From: Hyphomicrobiales bacterium
Lineage (GTDB): Bacteria; Pseudomonadota; Alphaproteobacteria; Rhizobiales; Xanthobacteraceae
Reading direction: 5' to 3'
Assembly (NCBI GenBank): GCA_018335895.1
Contig: JAGXQU010000191.1
Coordinates: 25,239-89,238 of the forward strand
Length of the DNA: 64,000 bases
The translations under genes and the position numbers were made by a program. Each line of letters opens with the position of its first letter. The stretch's first letter is position 1. Shown here piece after piece: positions 55,079 to 63,919 of the stretch. Below the pieces are notes generated by a model. The model ran no database searches, was not told where the DNA came from, and saw only the letters and a program-made list of their open reading frames with translations.

Positions 55079-56620
55079 TTAGCCCTTGCCTGCGGGCAAG
55101 GTGACAAAGCGTGCGCCGCCCTGCGACTTCACACGCAGCATGATGACGCTCTTTCCCTCGGCGCGGGCTTTCGTTATCGCGTCGTTGAGATCCTTCGCCT
55201 TACTGACGGTGCGCCCGCCGATATCGAGGATGACGTCGCCGGTCCTGAGTCCGCGCTCCGCGGCCGGGCCGTTCATGTCGACATCGGTCACGACGATCCC
55301 TTCCGCGCTTGCACCCTGCACTTCGCTTGCAGGCGCCACCGTAATTCCGAGTTCGGATAGATTCTGTTCGTTGGTCTCGAAATTGTCGCTGCGCCCGCGA
55401 TCCTTTCCGCGCGGACCCTTGCGCTTTTCCATCCGCGGATCGGTCGAGGCCAGTTGCTGGTCGGGAAGCTTCGCCAGCTTGACGTTAATCACCTGCTCCT
55501 TGCCGTCGCGGATGACCTTTACCTTGGTGGTCGAATCCGGGCGGAGAGAAGCGATCTTGCGTTGCAGTTCGCGCGCGGTTTTGATCGGCGTTCCGTCGAC
55601 ATCGATGATGACGTCACGAGCCTTGATACCGGCGTTGGCGGCCGGAAGTCCCGGCTGTACTTCACCGACCAGCGCGCCTTCCTGCGACTTAAGGTTCAGA
55701 CTCTCCGCGATTTCCTGTGTCACGGGCTGAATCTGCACGCCGAGATAGCCGCGCTCGACCGTCTTGCCCGCGCGAAGCGCTGCCACCACCGTCTGAACAG
55801 TCTCCGCCGGAATGGCGAAGGCGATGCCGACGTTGCCGCCGGTGGGCGAAACGATCGCGGTGTTCACGCCGATCACTTCGCCTGCGAGATTGAAGGTCGG
55901 GCCGCCGGAATTTCCACGATTCACCGCAGCGTCGATCTGGATGAAGTCGTCATAAGTGCTCGCGCCGATATCGCGGCCGCGCGCGGAGACGATACCCGCG
56001 GTAACCGTGCCGCCGAGCCCGAAGGGATTGCCGACCGCAAGCACCCAGTCGCCGATGCGCGGCGCTGCCGGTGCGAGGCGTACCCACGGGAAATCTTCGC
56101 GTCCGTCCACCTTGAGCAGCGCAAGATCGGTGCGCGGGTCGGTGCCGATGACTTTCGCAGCATAGGTCTTGCCGTCGTCGGTCTGCACCTCAACGGTCGT
56201 CGTCTTGTCGATCACGTGATTGTTGGTGACGACATAGCCGTCGGCGGAGATGAAAAAGCCGGAGCCCTGACCCTGCGAGCGGCGGTTGCGCGGGATACGG
56301 TTCGGCCCGGGGACCTGATCGCCAAAGAAGCGGCGGAAGAAGCGCTCCATATTCGGGGGAATCTCGCCGGATTCCTCGCCGCTCATGTTTGCGGGTGCTT
56401 CGCTCTTGGTGCGCACGCTGACGACCGCGGGCTTCACCTTGTCGACGATGTCGGCAAACGAAAGAAGATTGGCCGGACGATCGGTCGTGATCTGCGCCTT
56501 CGCCGAGGAAACGAAAGACAGGACGTTGGTGCCGGTTACGACGAAAGCGGCAATCGTCGCTCCAATCACAATGCCTGTGATGAGCGAACGGCGGGCCGCC
56601 GGGCTACGGGTCTCTTGCAT
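55079..56620 (-). CDS. degP: Periplasmic Do-family serine protease DegP/DegQ
   Basis: 513 residues from ATG 56620; the track extension of 10 residues lacks support. An N-terminal membrane signal/anchor (SLITGIVIGATIAAFVVTGT) precedes a chymotrypsin-fold protease with catalytic His in YVVTNNHVIDKT, Asp in RTDLALLKVDG and Ser in VNRGNSGGPTFNLAGEV, then two PDZ domains (VQIQPVTQEIAESLN; GIVVTDVDMNGPAAERGLR). A Pro/Arg-rich linker (MEKRKGPRGKDRGRSDNF) separates them. It degrades or refolds misfolded envelope proteins. Confidence 0.96.
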   Translation of the reverse strand: MQETRSPAARRSLITGIVIGATIAAFVVTGTNVLSFVSSAKAQITTDRPANLLSFADIVDKVKPAVVSVRTKSEAPANMSGEESGEIPPNMERFFRRFFGDQVPGPNRIPRNRRSQGQGSGFFISADGYVVTNNHVIDKTTTVEVQTDDGKTYAAKVIGTDPRTDLALLKVDGREDFPWVRLAPAAPRIGDWVLAVGNPFGLGGTVTAGIVSARGRDIGASTYDDFIQIDAAVNRGNSGGPTFNLAGEVIGVNTAIVSPTGGNVGIAFAIPAETVQTVVAALRAGKTVERGYLGVQIQPVTQEIAESLNLKSQEGALVGEVQPGLPAANAGIKARDVIIDVDGTPIKTARELQRKIASLRPDSTTKVKVIRDGKEQVINVKLAKLPDQQLASTDPRMEKRKGPRGKDRGRSDNFETNEQNLSELGITVAPASEVQGASAEGIVVTDVDMNGPAAERGLRTGDVILDIGGRTVSKAKDLNDAITKARAEGKSVIMLRVKSQGGARFVTLPAGKG

Positions 56621-56712
56621 AAGGAAGTCTCCGAAAATTCCGAAGTCCACTGGGGGATGTGGGCCTGTATGGAAGACAACCTAGTAGCCACCGCCTTACG
56701 GCGATGTCGCGG

Positions 56713-56736
56713 GAACATTACGGTTTCGTAAGGTTC
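56713..56736. promoter_or_regulatory. Imperfect palindrome upstream of degP, candidate operator
   Basis: The 24-base element has outer arms GAAC/GTTC and inner arms TTACG/CGTAA around GTTT, broken by a single A/G mismatch pair. It lies between the ccmH stop and the degP start, about 93 bases upstream of the degP ATG. No T run makes a terminator unlikely. It could bind the nearby response regulators; this is not shown. Confidence 0.4.
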
Positions 56737-56742
56737 TAGGCC

Positions 56743-57195
56743 TCAGGACAGGTCCTTGAGGCGTTTCTTCTCGGCCGCGCTCAGCGGTTCGGGAGCAGCG
56801 GCTCGGTGTCTTGTAAAGAAACGCATGAGAACAAGGCCGCCCGTAAGCAGCACTAGAAACGGCGCAAGCCACAGGAACGCGGTTCGCCAGTTCTTCTCGG
56901 GCTCGAGCAAAACGAACTGGCCGTAGCGCGCGACCAGAAACTCACGAACTTGTGTATCGCTGTCGCCTGCCTGCAAGCGTTCGCGGACGAGAATGCGCAG
57001 ATCGCGCGCCAGCGGCGCGTCCGAATCATCGATCGACTGATTCTGGCAAACCATGCAGCGCAGCTTGTGCGAGAGCGCCCTCGCACGCGCTTCCAGCGCG
57101 GGATCACGCAACACTTCGTCAGGTTGTACGGCCGGCGCGTGCGACACGAACGCGAAGCAGAGAAAGAGCGCCAATGTAAAGTTTTTCATTGTCAT
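56743..57195 (-). CDS. ccmH: Cytochrome c-type biogenesis protein CcmH (CycL)
   Basis: 150 residues (two adjacent ATGs, 57195 and 57189). Signal peptide LALFLCFAFVSHAPAV, then the thiol motif LRCMVCQNQSIDDSDAPLAR that reduces apocytochrome c haem-binding cysteines, and a C-terminal membrane anchor (TAFLWLAPFLVLLTGGLVLM). It is periplasmic, with the ATG overlapping the ccmF stop. It is the last gene of the ccmI-E-F-H operon. Confidence 0.95.
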   Translation of the reverse strand: MTMKNFTLALFLCFAFVSHAPAVQPDEVLRDPALEARARALSHKLRCMVCQNQSIDDSDAPLARDLRILVRERLQAGDSDTQVREFLVARYGQFVLLEPEKNWRTAFLWLAPFLVLLTGGLVLMRFFTRHRAAAPEPLSAAEKKRLKDLS

Positions 57196-59174
57196 TCCGC
57201 CGGCGCCACAGCGAGCTTCTTCCTGGCTGCTCGCACCGGAATGCCGATCCTGAGCCGGCGATCCGACAGCGAGAAGGCAGCGCCCAGCGCCATGACCAAT
57301 CCTCCGATCCAGATCAGAAGTACAAAGGGCTTCCAGTAAGCCCGCAGCGCAACCGACTGATCGGGAGCAGGCTCGCCGATGCTCAGATAAAGCTGACTGA
57401 GACCGAAAGTCTTGATCCCCGCCTCGGTGGTCTGCTGGCCGCGCATCACGAAAATCCGCTTCGCAGGCGCGAGTTCAGCGATCACGACCCCGCCCCGGCG
57501 AACCTCAAAGATCGCTGCGATGTCCCGATAGTTCTCCCCCTTACGCTCCGCCCATTGCGTGAAACGAAGATCGAAATCCGCGACGCGCATGGTTTCGCCC
57601 GGCTTCACGGATGCGATCTTCTCCACGCTCCAGCCGCCTTCCGCGGCCATGCCGATCAGCGAAAGGCCAATGCCGGCATGCGCCAGCAGCGTTCCGAGAT
57701 ACGAGCGCGGCAATCCGCGTGCGCGGAAAAATGCTTCCGCAGCCGGCACTCGGAACAGCGCAATCCGTGTCGCATATTCCGTGAACGCTCCGGCGAGCGC
57801 GAAGATTCCGATGAACAATCCGATCATCGGATAAATCCGCGCGCCCTGCATCGCGAAAACCGCAAGTACCGCCACCAGCGCAAGGCCCACGGCAATCGCA
57901 AGCTTCTGCGCGATGCCTGCGGCGTCGCCGCGTTTCCATGCGAGCAATGGTCCTGCCGGCATCAGCGCCACAAGAAGAAGTGCGAGCGGGCCGACCGTTG
58001 CATTAAAGAACGGCTCTCCGACCGAGATTTTCTCGCCGGTAAGCGACTCCAGCATCAACGGATACAGCGTGCCGACGAACACAGTCGCGCAGATCGCGGA
58101 CAGAAACAGATTGTTCAGTAGAAGCGCGCCTTCGCGCGACACCGGGGCGAAGATGCCGCCCGGCTTCAACTCCGAAACGCGCAACGCGAACAACGCCAGC
58201 GACCCGCCGACGAAAAGCACAAGAATTACAAGGATGAACACGCCGCGCGTGGGATCACTTGCGAAGGCATGCACCGACGTCAGCACGCCGGAACGAACCA
58301 GAAAAGTGCCGAGCAGCGACAGCGAGAACGTAAGCAGCGCGAGCAGCACGGTCCAGATTTTCAGCGCGTCGCGCTTCTCCATCGCGAGCGCCGAATGCAG
58401 AAGTGCCGTCGCCGCAATCCAGGGCATCAACGATGCGTTCTCGACCGGGTCCCAGAACCAGTAACCGCCCCAGCCGAGTTCGTAATAGGCCCAATAGGAG
58501 CCCATCGCGATTCCGAGTGTGAGGAACAGCCACGCCGCGAGAGTCCAGGGGCGAACCCAGCGCGCCCAGGCGGCGTCGATACGGCCCTCGATCAATGCCG
58601 CGACCGCAAACGAGAACGCGACCGAGCAGCCAACGTACCCGAGATACAAAAGTGGCGGATGGAGCGCGAGACCGATGTCCTGCAACACCGGATTTAATCC
58701 CTGCCCCTGCGCCGGCGGAACCGCGAGCCGCAGGAAAGGATTGGACGTCGCGAGAATGAAGAGCAGGAAAGCCGCCGCTACAAGCCCCTGAACGCCGAGC
58801 ACGTTCGCGCGAAGGCGGGGCGGAAGATTTCCGGCAAAGACCGCGATCAGTGCGGAGAAGATCGCAAGCGACAACGCCCAGAGCAGCATCGAACCTTCGT
58901 GATTGCCCCAGACGCCGGTGATTTTGTAGAGCAGCGGCTTAGCCGAGTGCGAATTCGCGTACACGTTCGCGACGGAAAAATCCGAGATCACATATAGATA
59001 TGTGAGGCCCGCGAAAGACGCAGCCGTCAAAAGAAACACCGCGATCGCGGCAACGGGCGGCACCGCCATGAGACGGGCATCGCCCTGCCGCGCGCCCCAG
59101 ATCGAGAATATCGCTTGCGCGACGGCGAGCGCGAATGCGAGCGCAAGCGCCGCGTGCGAAAGCTCCGCGATCAT
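57192..59174 (-). CDS. ccmF: Cytochrome c haem lyase subunit CcmF (CycK)
   Basis: 660 residues from ATG 59174, overlapping the ccmE stop; the track adds 9 unlikely residues. About 15 transmembrane helices. The haem-handling WWD motif is intact as LGWGGYWFWDPVENASLMPW, and conserved His residues appear in VWGNHEGSMLLWAL and ALHPPLLYLGYVG. With CcmH and CcmI it attaches haem from CcmE to apocytochromes c at the outer face of the inner membrane. Confidence 0.97.
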   Translation of the reverse strand: MIAELSHAALALAFALAVAQAIFSIWGARQGDARLMAVPPVAAIAVFLLTAASFAGLTYLYVISDFSVANVYANSHSAKPLLYKITGVWGNHEGSMLLWALSLAIFSALIAVFAGNLPPRLRANVLGVQGLVAAAFLLFILATSNPFLRLAVPPAQGQGLNPVLQDIGLALHPPLLYLGYVGCSVAFSFAVAALIEGRIDAAWARWVRPWTLAAWLFLTLGIAMGSYWAYYELGWGGYWFWDPVENASLMPWIAATALLHSALAMEKRDALKIWTVLLALLTFSLSLLGTFLVRSGVLTSVHAFASDPTRGVFILVILVLFVGGSLALFALRVSELKPGGIFAPVSREGALLLNNLFLSAICATVFVGTLYPLMLESLTGEKISVGEPFFNATVGPLALLLVALMPAGPLLAWKRGDAAGIAQKLAIAVGLALVAVLAVFAMQGARIYPMIGLFIGIFALAGAFTEYATRIALFRVPAAEAFFRARGLPRSYLGTLLAHAGIGLSLIGMAAEGGWSVEKIASVKPGETMRVADFDLRFTQWAERKGENYRDIAAIFEVRRGGVVIAELAPAKRIFVMRGQQTTEAGIKTFGLSQLYLSIGEPAPDQSVALRAYWKPFVLLIWIGGLVMALGAAFSLSDRRLRIGIPVRAARKKLAVAPAE

Positions 59175-59614
59175 TTCTTCTTGCCCTCGTTTTGTTGCCA
59201 CATGCCCTTGTCTTTGAGGGCATCTACGACCTCACGCGGCATATAATTCTCGTCGTGCTTCGCGAGGATCGTGCGCGCAATGAAGATGCCGTCTTCGAAC
59301 GTCCCTTCCGCGACCACGCCCTGCTTTTCGCGGAACAGATCGGGCAGCATTCCCTGGTAGCGAACCGGAACGCTTTTCGCGCCGTCGGTCACCTCGAAGC
59401 GCACCAACACACCCTCCTTCGAGATGCTGCCTTCCTTCACGAGCCCGCCGATTCGTAAGCGCTTGCCCGGAGGCGGTGGGTTCACCGCAAGCTCGCTCGG
59501 ACTCGCAAAGAAAGTGATCGAGTCTCGCAAGGCTGAAAGTGTCAGCAGCGCCGCAAGCGTCAGCACGATGCCGCCGACTGCGATCAGTGTGAGGCGTCGC
59601 TGTTTGCGGGTCAT
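59171..59614 (-). CDS. ccmE: Periplasmic haem chaperone CcmE (CycJ)
   Basis: 147 residues. N-terminal membrane anchor (LIAVGGIVLTLAALLTLSAL) and an OB-fold domain with GKRLRIGGLVKEGSI. The haem-binding His and the following Tyr are in ILAKHDENYMPREV. It carries haem from the CcmABCD side to CcmF. The start and stop codons overlap those of ccmI and ccmF (ATGA), so the operon is translationally coupled. Confidence 0.97.
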   Translation of the reverse strand: MTRKQRRLTLIAVGGIVLTLAALLTLSALRDSITFFASPSELAVNPPPPGKRLRIGGLVKEGSISKEGVLVRFEVTDGAKSVPVRYQGMLPDLFREKQGVVAEGTFEDGIFIARTILAKHDENYMPREVVDALKDKGMWQQNEGKKK

Positions 59615-60429
59615 TGTTTTTTCTCGATCATTCTAAGACGGCGCTCCGCCGGAATGCGCCAGGGATCGCCGGGAGGGGTGAGTTCGATCACACGCGTCCA
59701 GAAGCGCGCAGCGGCATCGTTCTCGCCGCGTTCGGCCGCTTCGAGCCCGAGATAAAACAACGCCGGCACCGACTTTTCGTCGCGTGCCAGCGCGCGTTCG
59801 AAAGCCGCCTTCGATTCCGCTGTGATCCTTCCGTTTGCCGCGCGGATGAACTCGCCCAGCGTCACTTCCCGCGCACTCGTAGAGCCGAGGATGCTGATGA
59901 CGCGTTCCTGTGCGGCGACTGCATCGCCGGTCCTGCCGACACGCATGTAAATCGGCGCGATCAGTTCCCATCCTTCGCCCTGGTTCGGGTTCTGCTCGAG
60001 CCGCTCCTCGATCCGGCCGACGAGCATGCCGATATCCTGCTGCGCGAGAGGACGCGCGAGACGTTCGGCGAGCGGCGCGTCGGGATACTCCGGTACTCCG
60101 AAATACAAGTATAAAGTGAGGGAAAGGGCCGGAATGCCGGCGAGTGCCGCAATCGAAGCGATACGCCGTCTAGACGCGCTGGCCTTGGCCTCGCCAGTAC
60201 TCGCCGCGGCGGCGTTCAGCAATCGCCGCGATACTTCGATGCGGGCGGCTTCGGCTTCGGAATCGGGCAACACGCCGCGGGCGCGGTCGGCATCGATCTC
60301 CGCGAGCTGGTCGCGGTAAACCGCGAGGCCCGCGCTTTCGCCCGCAAGTTTTGGCATCCGCGACAAAGGCCACAACACCGCAAACACGGCGGCGGCGGTC
60401 ATCAGCGCGAGCAGCGTCCAGAACAGCAT
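59611..60429 (-). CDS. ccmI: Cytochrome c biogenesis protein CcmI (CycH)
   Basis: 272 residues. Two membrane helices (LLALMTAAAVFAVLWPLSRM; IASIAALAGIPALSLTLYLY) flank a cytoplasmic leucine/coiled-coil loop (AVYRDQLAEIDADRARGVLP, DSEAEAARIEVSRRLLN), followed by a periplasmic TPR domain (GWELIAPIYMRVGRTGDAVA, PALFYLGLEAAERGENDAAA). The TPRs present apocytochrome c to the haem lyase. It is the first gene of the operon; the promoter should lie in 60430-60493. Confidence 0.95.
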   Translation of the reverse strand: MLFWTLLALMTAAAVFAVLWPLSRMPKLAGESAGLAVYRDQLAEIDADRARGVLPDSEAEAARIEVSRRLLNAAAASTGEAKASASRRRIASIAALAGIPALSLTLYLYFGVPEYPDAPLAERLARPLAQQDIGMLVGRIEERLEQNPNQGEGWELIAPIYMRVGRTGDAVAAQERVISILGSTSAREVTLGEFIRAANGRITAESKAAFERALARDEKSVPALFYLGLEAAERGENDAAARFWTRVIELTPPGDPWRIPAERRLRMIEKKQ

Positions 60430-60493
60430 TGTCTCACCCGGAGTGAGGTCCTACTGCCCGGCCCCGACCCGGTCAAAAGGCTTATCCGCGCAC

Positions 60494-60967
60494 TTAGCCC
60501 CGGACTTGCGACCAGGTGCCGTCCGGGTTCCGGCAGGCGATGCCCCGCGCAGTCTGCGGCTGGCCGTTTACATAGACGGTGTGGGTGTATTCGCGGCAGC
60601 GCTGAAAGCTTTGATAGGCGTAAGGCGGACCCGCGACGATGGTGCCGTATGCGCCACGGTCGCCACGCCAGCTCACCGGTGCGCCCGGTCCTTCCGCTTC
60701 CAGCGCGCGAAGTTCGGCCTCGTAGGCGCGGCGGCGGTCTTCCTCATCGAGTGCGTTACCAACCGCACCGCCGACCAGTCCGCCGATGACGGCGCCGGCC
60801 ACGACAGCACCCGCGCCACGCCCGGTCGCAGCGCCGATCAGGCCGCCGGTCAACGCCCCGAGAAATGCGCCATCCGTCGTCTTGGGGCCCGAAGGACCCG
60901 AGCACGCGCCCAGAAGCAGCGACAATGCACAAACACTACCAACGATCTTGGTATTCAAAGCCGGCAT
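60494..60967 (-). CDS. Glycine-zipper lipoprotein
   Basis: 157 residues. The lipobox LSLLLGACSG gives a predicted acylated Cys near residue 22. A glycine-zipper region follows (GALTGGLIGAATGRGAGAVV, AGAVIGGLVGGAVGNALDEE), as in 17-kDa surface antigen/OmpA-like lipoproteins, and a small C-terminal domain (CREYTHTVYVNGQPQTARGI) common in Rhizobiales paralogues. It is probably attached to the outer membrane. The role is not established. Confidence 0.87.
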   Translation of the reverse strand: MPALNTKIVGSVCALSLLLGACSGPSGPKTTDGAFLGALTGGLIGAATGRGAGAVVAGAVIGGLVGGAVGNALDEEDRRRAYEAELRALEAEGPGAPVSWRGDRGAYGTIVAGPPYAYQSFQRCREYTHTVYVNGQPQTARGIACRNPDGTWSQVRG

Positions 60968-61071
60968 GAAAAGCCCCTTACTCCGTACTCACAGGTGCCG
61001 CGACGGTCACCGCTTACGGACTATGCCAGAAATGCTCGGACAAATCAGGCGAAAGCTTGGCCCCGGCCGGA

Positions 61072-62448
61072 TCAGGCGGCCGGTAGTACCAGTTCCGCGC
61101 GAAGGCCGCCAAGCGGCGAGGCACCGAGTTGCAGGGTGCCGCCATAAAGCTTCGCAAGTTCCAGCACGATGGAAAGACCGAGGCCGGTGCCGGGTTTGCT
61201 TTCGTCGAGACGTTTACCACGATGGAGAACTTCTTCCCGCTCTTCGGGCGCAAGTCCTGGACCGTCGTCATCGACGACGATCCGGAAAGAACCCGGCTGC
61301 GAAGCGTGCGGCGGGTCACCCGCAAATATCTCGATATCGACGCGCGAGACGGCCCATTTGCACGCGTTGTCGACCAGATTGCCGACCATTTCCTCGATGT
61401 CCTGCTGTTCGCCGCGAAAGCTGAGTGCGGGATTGAGTTGCGTACGCAGTTCGAGCCCGCGCTCGCGGTAAATTTTCTCCATCGTGCGCACGAGCGTATC
61501 GACGACCGGGGCCACTTCGACGGTTGCCGAAATGACAGCGACGCGGGCTGCGATCCTCGCGCGGTCGAGATGCCGCTGCACCTGATCGCGCATGACGCCG
61601 AGCTGCTCGCGGATCTTTTCCGCCACCGGGCCCTGCACGTTGCCGCTCTCGTTCATCAGTACGGATAGCGGCGTCTTCAGCGCATGCGCAAGATTGCCGA
61701 CATGCGTGCGTGCGCGGTCGACGATCTCGCGGTTAGTATCGAGAAGCGCGTTCACTTCGCCCGCAAGCGGCGCGACCTCCTTCGGAAAAATTCCCTGCAG
61801 GCGATCGATTTTCCCGGAGCGGATTTCGGAGAGCGCCTCGGAGATGTTTTTCAGCGGCCGCAGACCGTAGCGGACCTGAAACCAGATGATCGCCATGAAG
61901 GCGAGGCCGATGAATCCGAAAGTGAGCAGCAACGCATCGTTGAAGCCGGAAACCTCGTCATCGATCTCGAAGGAGTCGCCGGCGATCATCAGGAAGAAGC
62001 GACCGTCTTCCCCGAGATCGAGATACCGTTCGACCGCGCGCAGCCGCTGACCGTCGGGTCCGGTCAGATAGGCCTGCCGCAAACCGCCGTATACTTCCGG
62101 CACCTTGAGGCTTTGAAGCGTCGGAAAGCCTTCTTCGGGCGAGGAGCGCGATGCCTTGCGCTCCTGCGGATTGCCGAGCCGCGTGATCTGCCAGTACCAG
62201 CCGGAGCCGGGAATGAAAAAGAGCGGCTCGCCGAGCGTTTCCGGCTCTATAGTGGGCGATCTCGGATTGTTCGCGATTTCGGCAACGATGTTGCGGAGAT
62301 AGACGTTGATGCGCCGGTCGAACGCACGCTCGACCGCGTTTCGATAGAGCGAGGAAAGCACGATCCCGATCGCGAGCAGCACGACCAGGCTGACCGCGGT
62401 CGCGGAAAGAAACAGGCGGCGAGCGAGTGACGACGCTCTAGCTGGCAT
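61072..62448 (-). CDS. feuQ: Sensor histidine kinase, FeuQ/PhoQ-like
   Basis: 458 residues. Transmembrane helices near 15-30 and 180-200 (ALLLTFGFIGLAFMAIIWFQ) flank a periplasmic sensor with FFIPGSGWYWQITRL and DGRFFLMIAGDSFEID. HisKA H box is NLAHALKTPLSVLMNE (PhoQ-type AHALKTP), then HATPase_c with MVGNLVDNACKWA and GTGLGLSIVLEL. It overlaps its regulator by 11 bases. FeuPQ controls export and envelope genes in rhizobia, and it lies near cycHJKL-degP there (from memory), as here. Confidence 0.85.
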   Translation of the reverse strand: MPARASSLARRLFLSATAVSLVVLLAIGIVLSSLYRNAVERAFDRRINVYLRNIVAEIANNPRSPTIEPETLGEPLFFIPGSGWYWQITRLGNPQERKASRSSPEEGFPTLQSLKVPEVYGGLRQAYLTGPDGQRLRAVERYLDLGEDGRFFLMIAGDSFEIDDEVSGFNDALLLTFGFIGLAFMAIIWFQVRYGLRPLKNISEALSEIRSGKIDRLQGIFPKEVAPLAGEVNALLDTNREIVDRARTHVGNLAHALKTPLSVLMNESGNVQGPVAEKIREQLGVMRDQVQRHLDRARIAARVAVISATVEVAPVVDTLVRTMEKIYRERGLELRTQLNPALSFRGEQQDIEEMVGNLVDNACKWAVSRVDIEIFAGDPPHASQPGSFRIVVDDDGPGLAPEEREEVLHRGKRLDESKPGTGLGLSIVLELAKLYGGTLQLGASPLGGLRAELVLPAA

Positions 62449-63109
62449 CGGCGGGCGGCGAGAGCATGTAGCCGAGGCCGCGGACGGTCTGGATCACGTC
62501 GATACCGAGCTTCTTGCGCAACCGGCCCACGAAAACCTCGATCGTGTTGGAGTCGCGATCGAAATCCTGATCGTAGAGATGCTCGACGAGTTCGGTGCGC
62601 GAAACCACGCGGCCGGTGTGATGCATCAGATAGGCGAGCAGCCGGTATTCATGCGAGGTCAGCCGTACCGGATTTCCGTTCACGGAGACGCGGCTGGAGC
62701 GCGTATCCAGTGTGACGGGTCCGCAGGTGAGTTCGTTGGTGGCGTGACCCGCCGAGCGGCGCAAGAGCGCACGCAGGCGCGCGAGCACCTCCTCCATATG
62801 GAAGGGCTTGGCGACATAATCGTCGGCGCCGGCGTCAAACCCCTGCACCTTGTCCGACCATCGGTCGCGTGCAGTCAGAATCAGCACGGGCATCATCTTG
62901 CCGCTCTTGCGCCAGCGCTCCAGAACGGAAATGCCATCCATCTTCGGCAGGCCGAGATCCAGCACGATCGCGTCATAGGGCTCGCTGTCGCCGAGGAAAT
63001 GCCCCTCTTCGCCGTCAGAGGCGGCATCCACCGCGTAACCGGCATCGGACAATGCCGTCACGAGTTGGCGGTTCAGATCGGGATCGTCTTCAACGACAAG
63101 CAGACGCAT
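62438..63109 (-). CDS. feuP: Response regulator, FeuP/PhoP-like (OmpR family)
   Basis: 223 residues. Receiver domain with EDD near residue 8, phospho-acceptor Asp in AIVLDLGLPKMDG (about 51), VLILTARDRW and YVAKPFHMEE. The winged-helix output domain ends with SNTIEVFVGRLRKKLG and QTVRGLGYML. It heads the pair with the FeuQ-like kinase. The FeuN inhibitor known upstream of feuP in Sinorhizobium is not visible in the 86-base gap before it. Confidence 0.86.
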   Translation of the reverse strand: MRLLVVEDDPDLNRQLVTALSDAGYAVDAASDGEEGHFLGDSEPYDAIVLDLGLPKMDGISVLERWRKSGKMMPVLILTARDRWSDKVQGFDAGADDYVAKPFHMEEVLARLRALLRRSAGHATNELTCGPVTLDTRSSRVSVNGNPVRLTSHEYRLLAYLMHHTGRVVSRTELVEHLYDQDFDRDSNTIEVFVGRLRKKLGIDVIQTVRGLGYMLSPPADAS

Positions 63110-63195
63110 GGCGACTCAAAGGCCCTCTTCGCGCGGCGGGATTGTGCCACACGATAAGGCCAGAGCGTAGATGAACCGCCGATTAAGGCGGGCGC

Positions 63196-63870
63196 TCAGT
63201 CGAAGCCCTGAAAGGTCGCGAACTCGGTCACATCCGCGCGAGGCGAGCGCCATTGGTTAATGGGCGCGGTCTCGTCGGCATAGCCGAGCGCCACGCCGCA
63301 GAACAGCATGATTTCGGGGGGAAGTTCGAGGAAGCGGGACACGGTCTTGTGCCAGTAGGTCCAGGCTTCCTGCGCGCAGGTGTGGAGGCCGGAACCTCGC
63401 GCAAGGAGAAGCACATTCTGGATGTGCATCCCGAGGTCCTGCCATTGCGGCGGACCCATGGTGCGGTCGAGCGAAAAGAAAATGCCGACCGGCGCGCCGA
63501 AGAACTCGAAGTTGCGGGCGAACTGCTTGTAGCGGCCCGGCCGGTCTTCGCGCGGAATGTTGATGCTCTCGTAGAGCAGCTCGCCGACCTTGAAGCGGCG
63601 CGCCTTGTAGGGCTCCTTTAGCGGAGCCGGATAGACCTGATATTCGCCGCCTTCGGCGAGCGGCAGCTCATTGAGCCGGGGGCGGATCAGGCTCTTGAGT
63701 TCTTCGAGACGCTTGCCCGCGACCGCATGCACGATCCACGGCTGGAGATTTCCACCCGAAGGCGCGCGCGCCGCCGACTGCAAAATCTCGCGGACGATAT
63801 TTTCGGAAACGGGTTTCGGGAGAAACGCCCGGCAGGAATAGCGGCTCTCGACCGCCTCGCGGATGTGCAT
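63196..63870 (-). CDS. Nitroreductase family protein
   Basis: 224 residues from ATG 63870, preferred because AAAGGGTT lies upstream; the track start at 63897 is possible. FMN-binding features are AVESRYSCRAFLPKPV, LQSAARAPSGGNLQPWIVHA, and a C-terminal MLFCGVALGYADETAPINQW with the R-P/S-R contact segment. The long insertion VYPAPLKEPYKARRFKVGEL is typical of NfnB/Bradyrhizobium-type nitroreductases. It reduces nitroaromatics or quinones with NAD(P)H. It stands apart from other genes. Confidence 0.92.
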   Translation of the reverse strand: MHIREAVESRYSCRAFLPKPVSENIVREILQSAARAPSGGNLQPWIVHAVAGKRLEELKSLIRPRLNELPLAEGGEYQVYPAPLKEPYKARRFKVGELLYESINIPREDRPGRYKQFARNFEFFGAPVGIFFSLDRTMGPPQWQDLGMHIQNVLLLARGSGLHTCAQEAWTYWHKTVSRFLELPPEIMLFCGVALGYADETAPINQWRSPRADVTEFATFQGFD

Positions 63871-63919
63871 TGGCTGAACCCTTTGAACAGGGTTCATTTA
63901 TATATGAGCTTATCAATTG

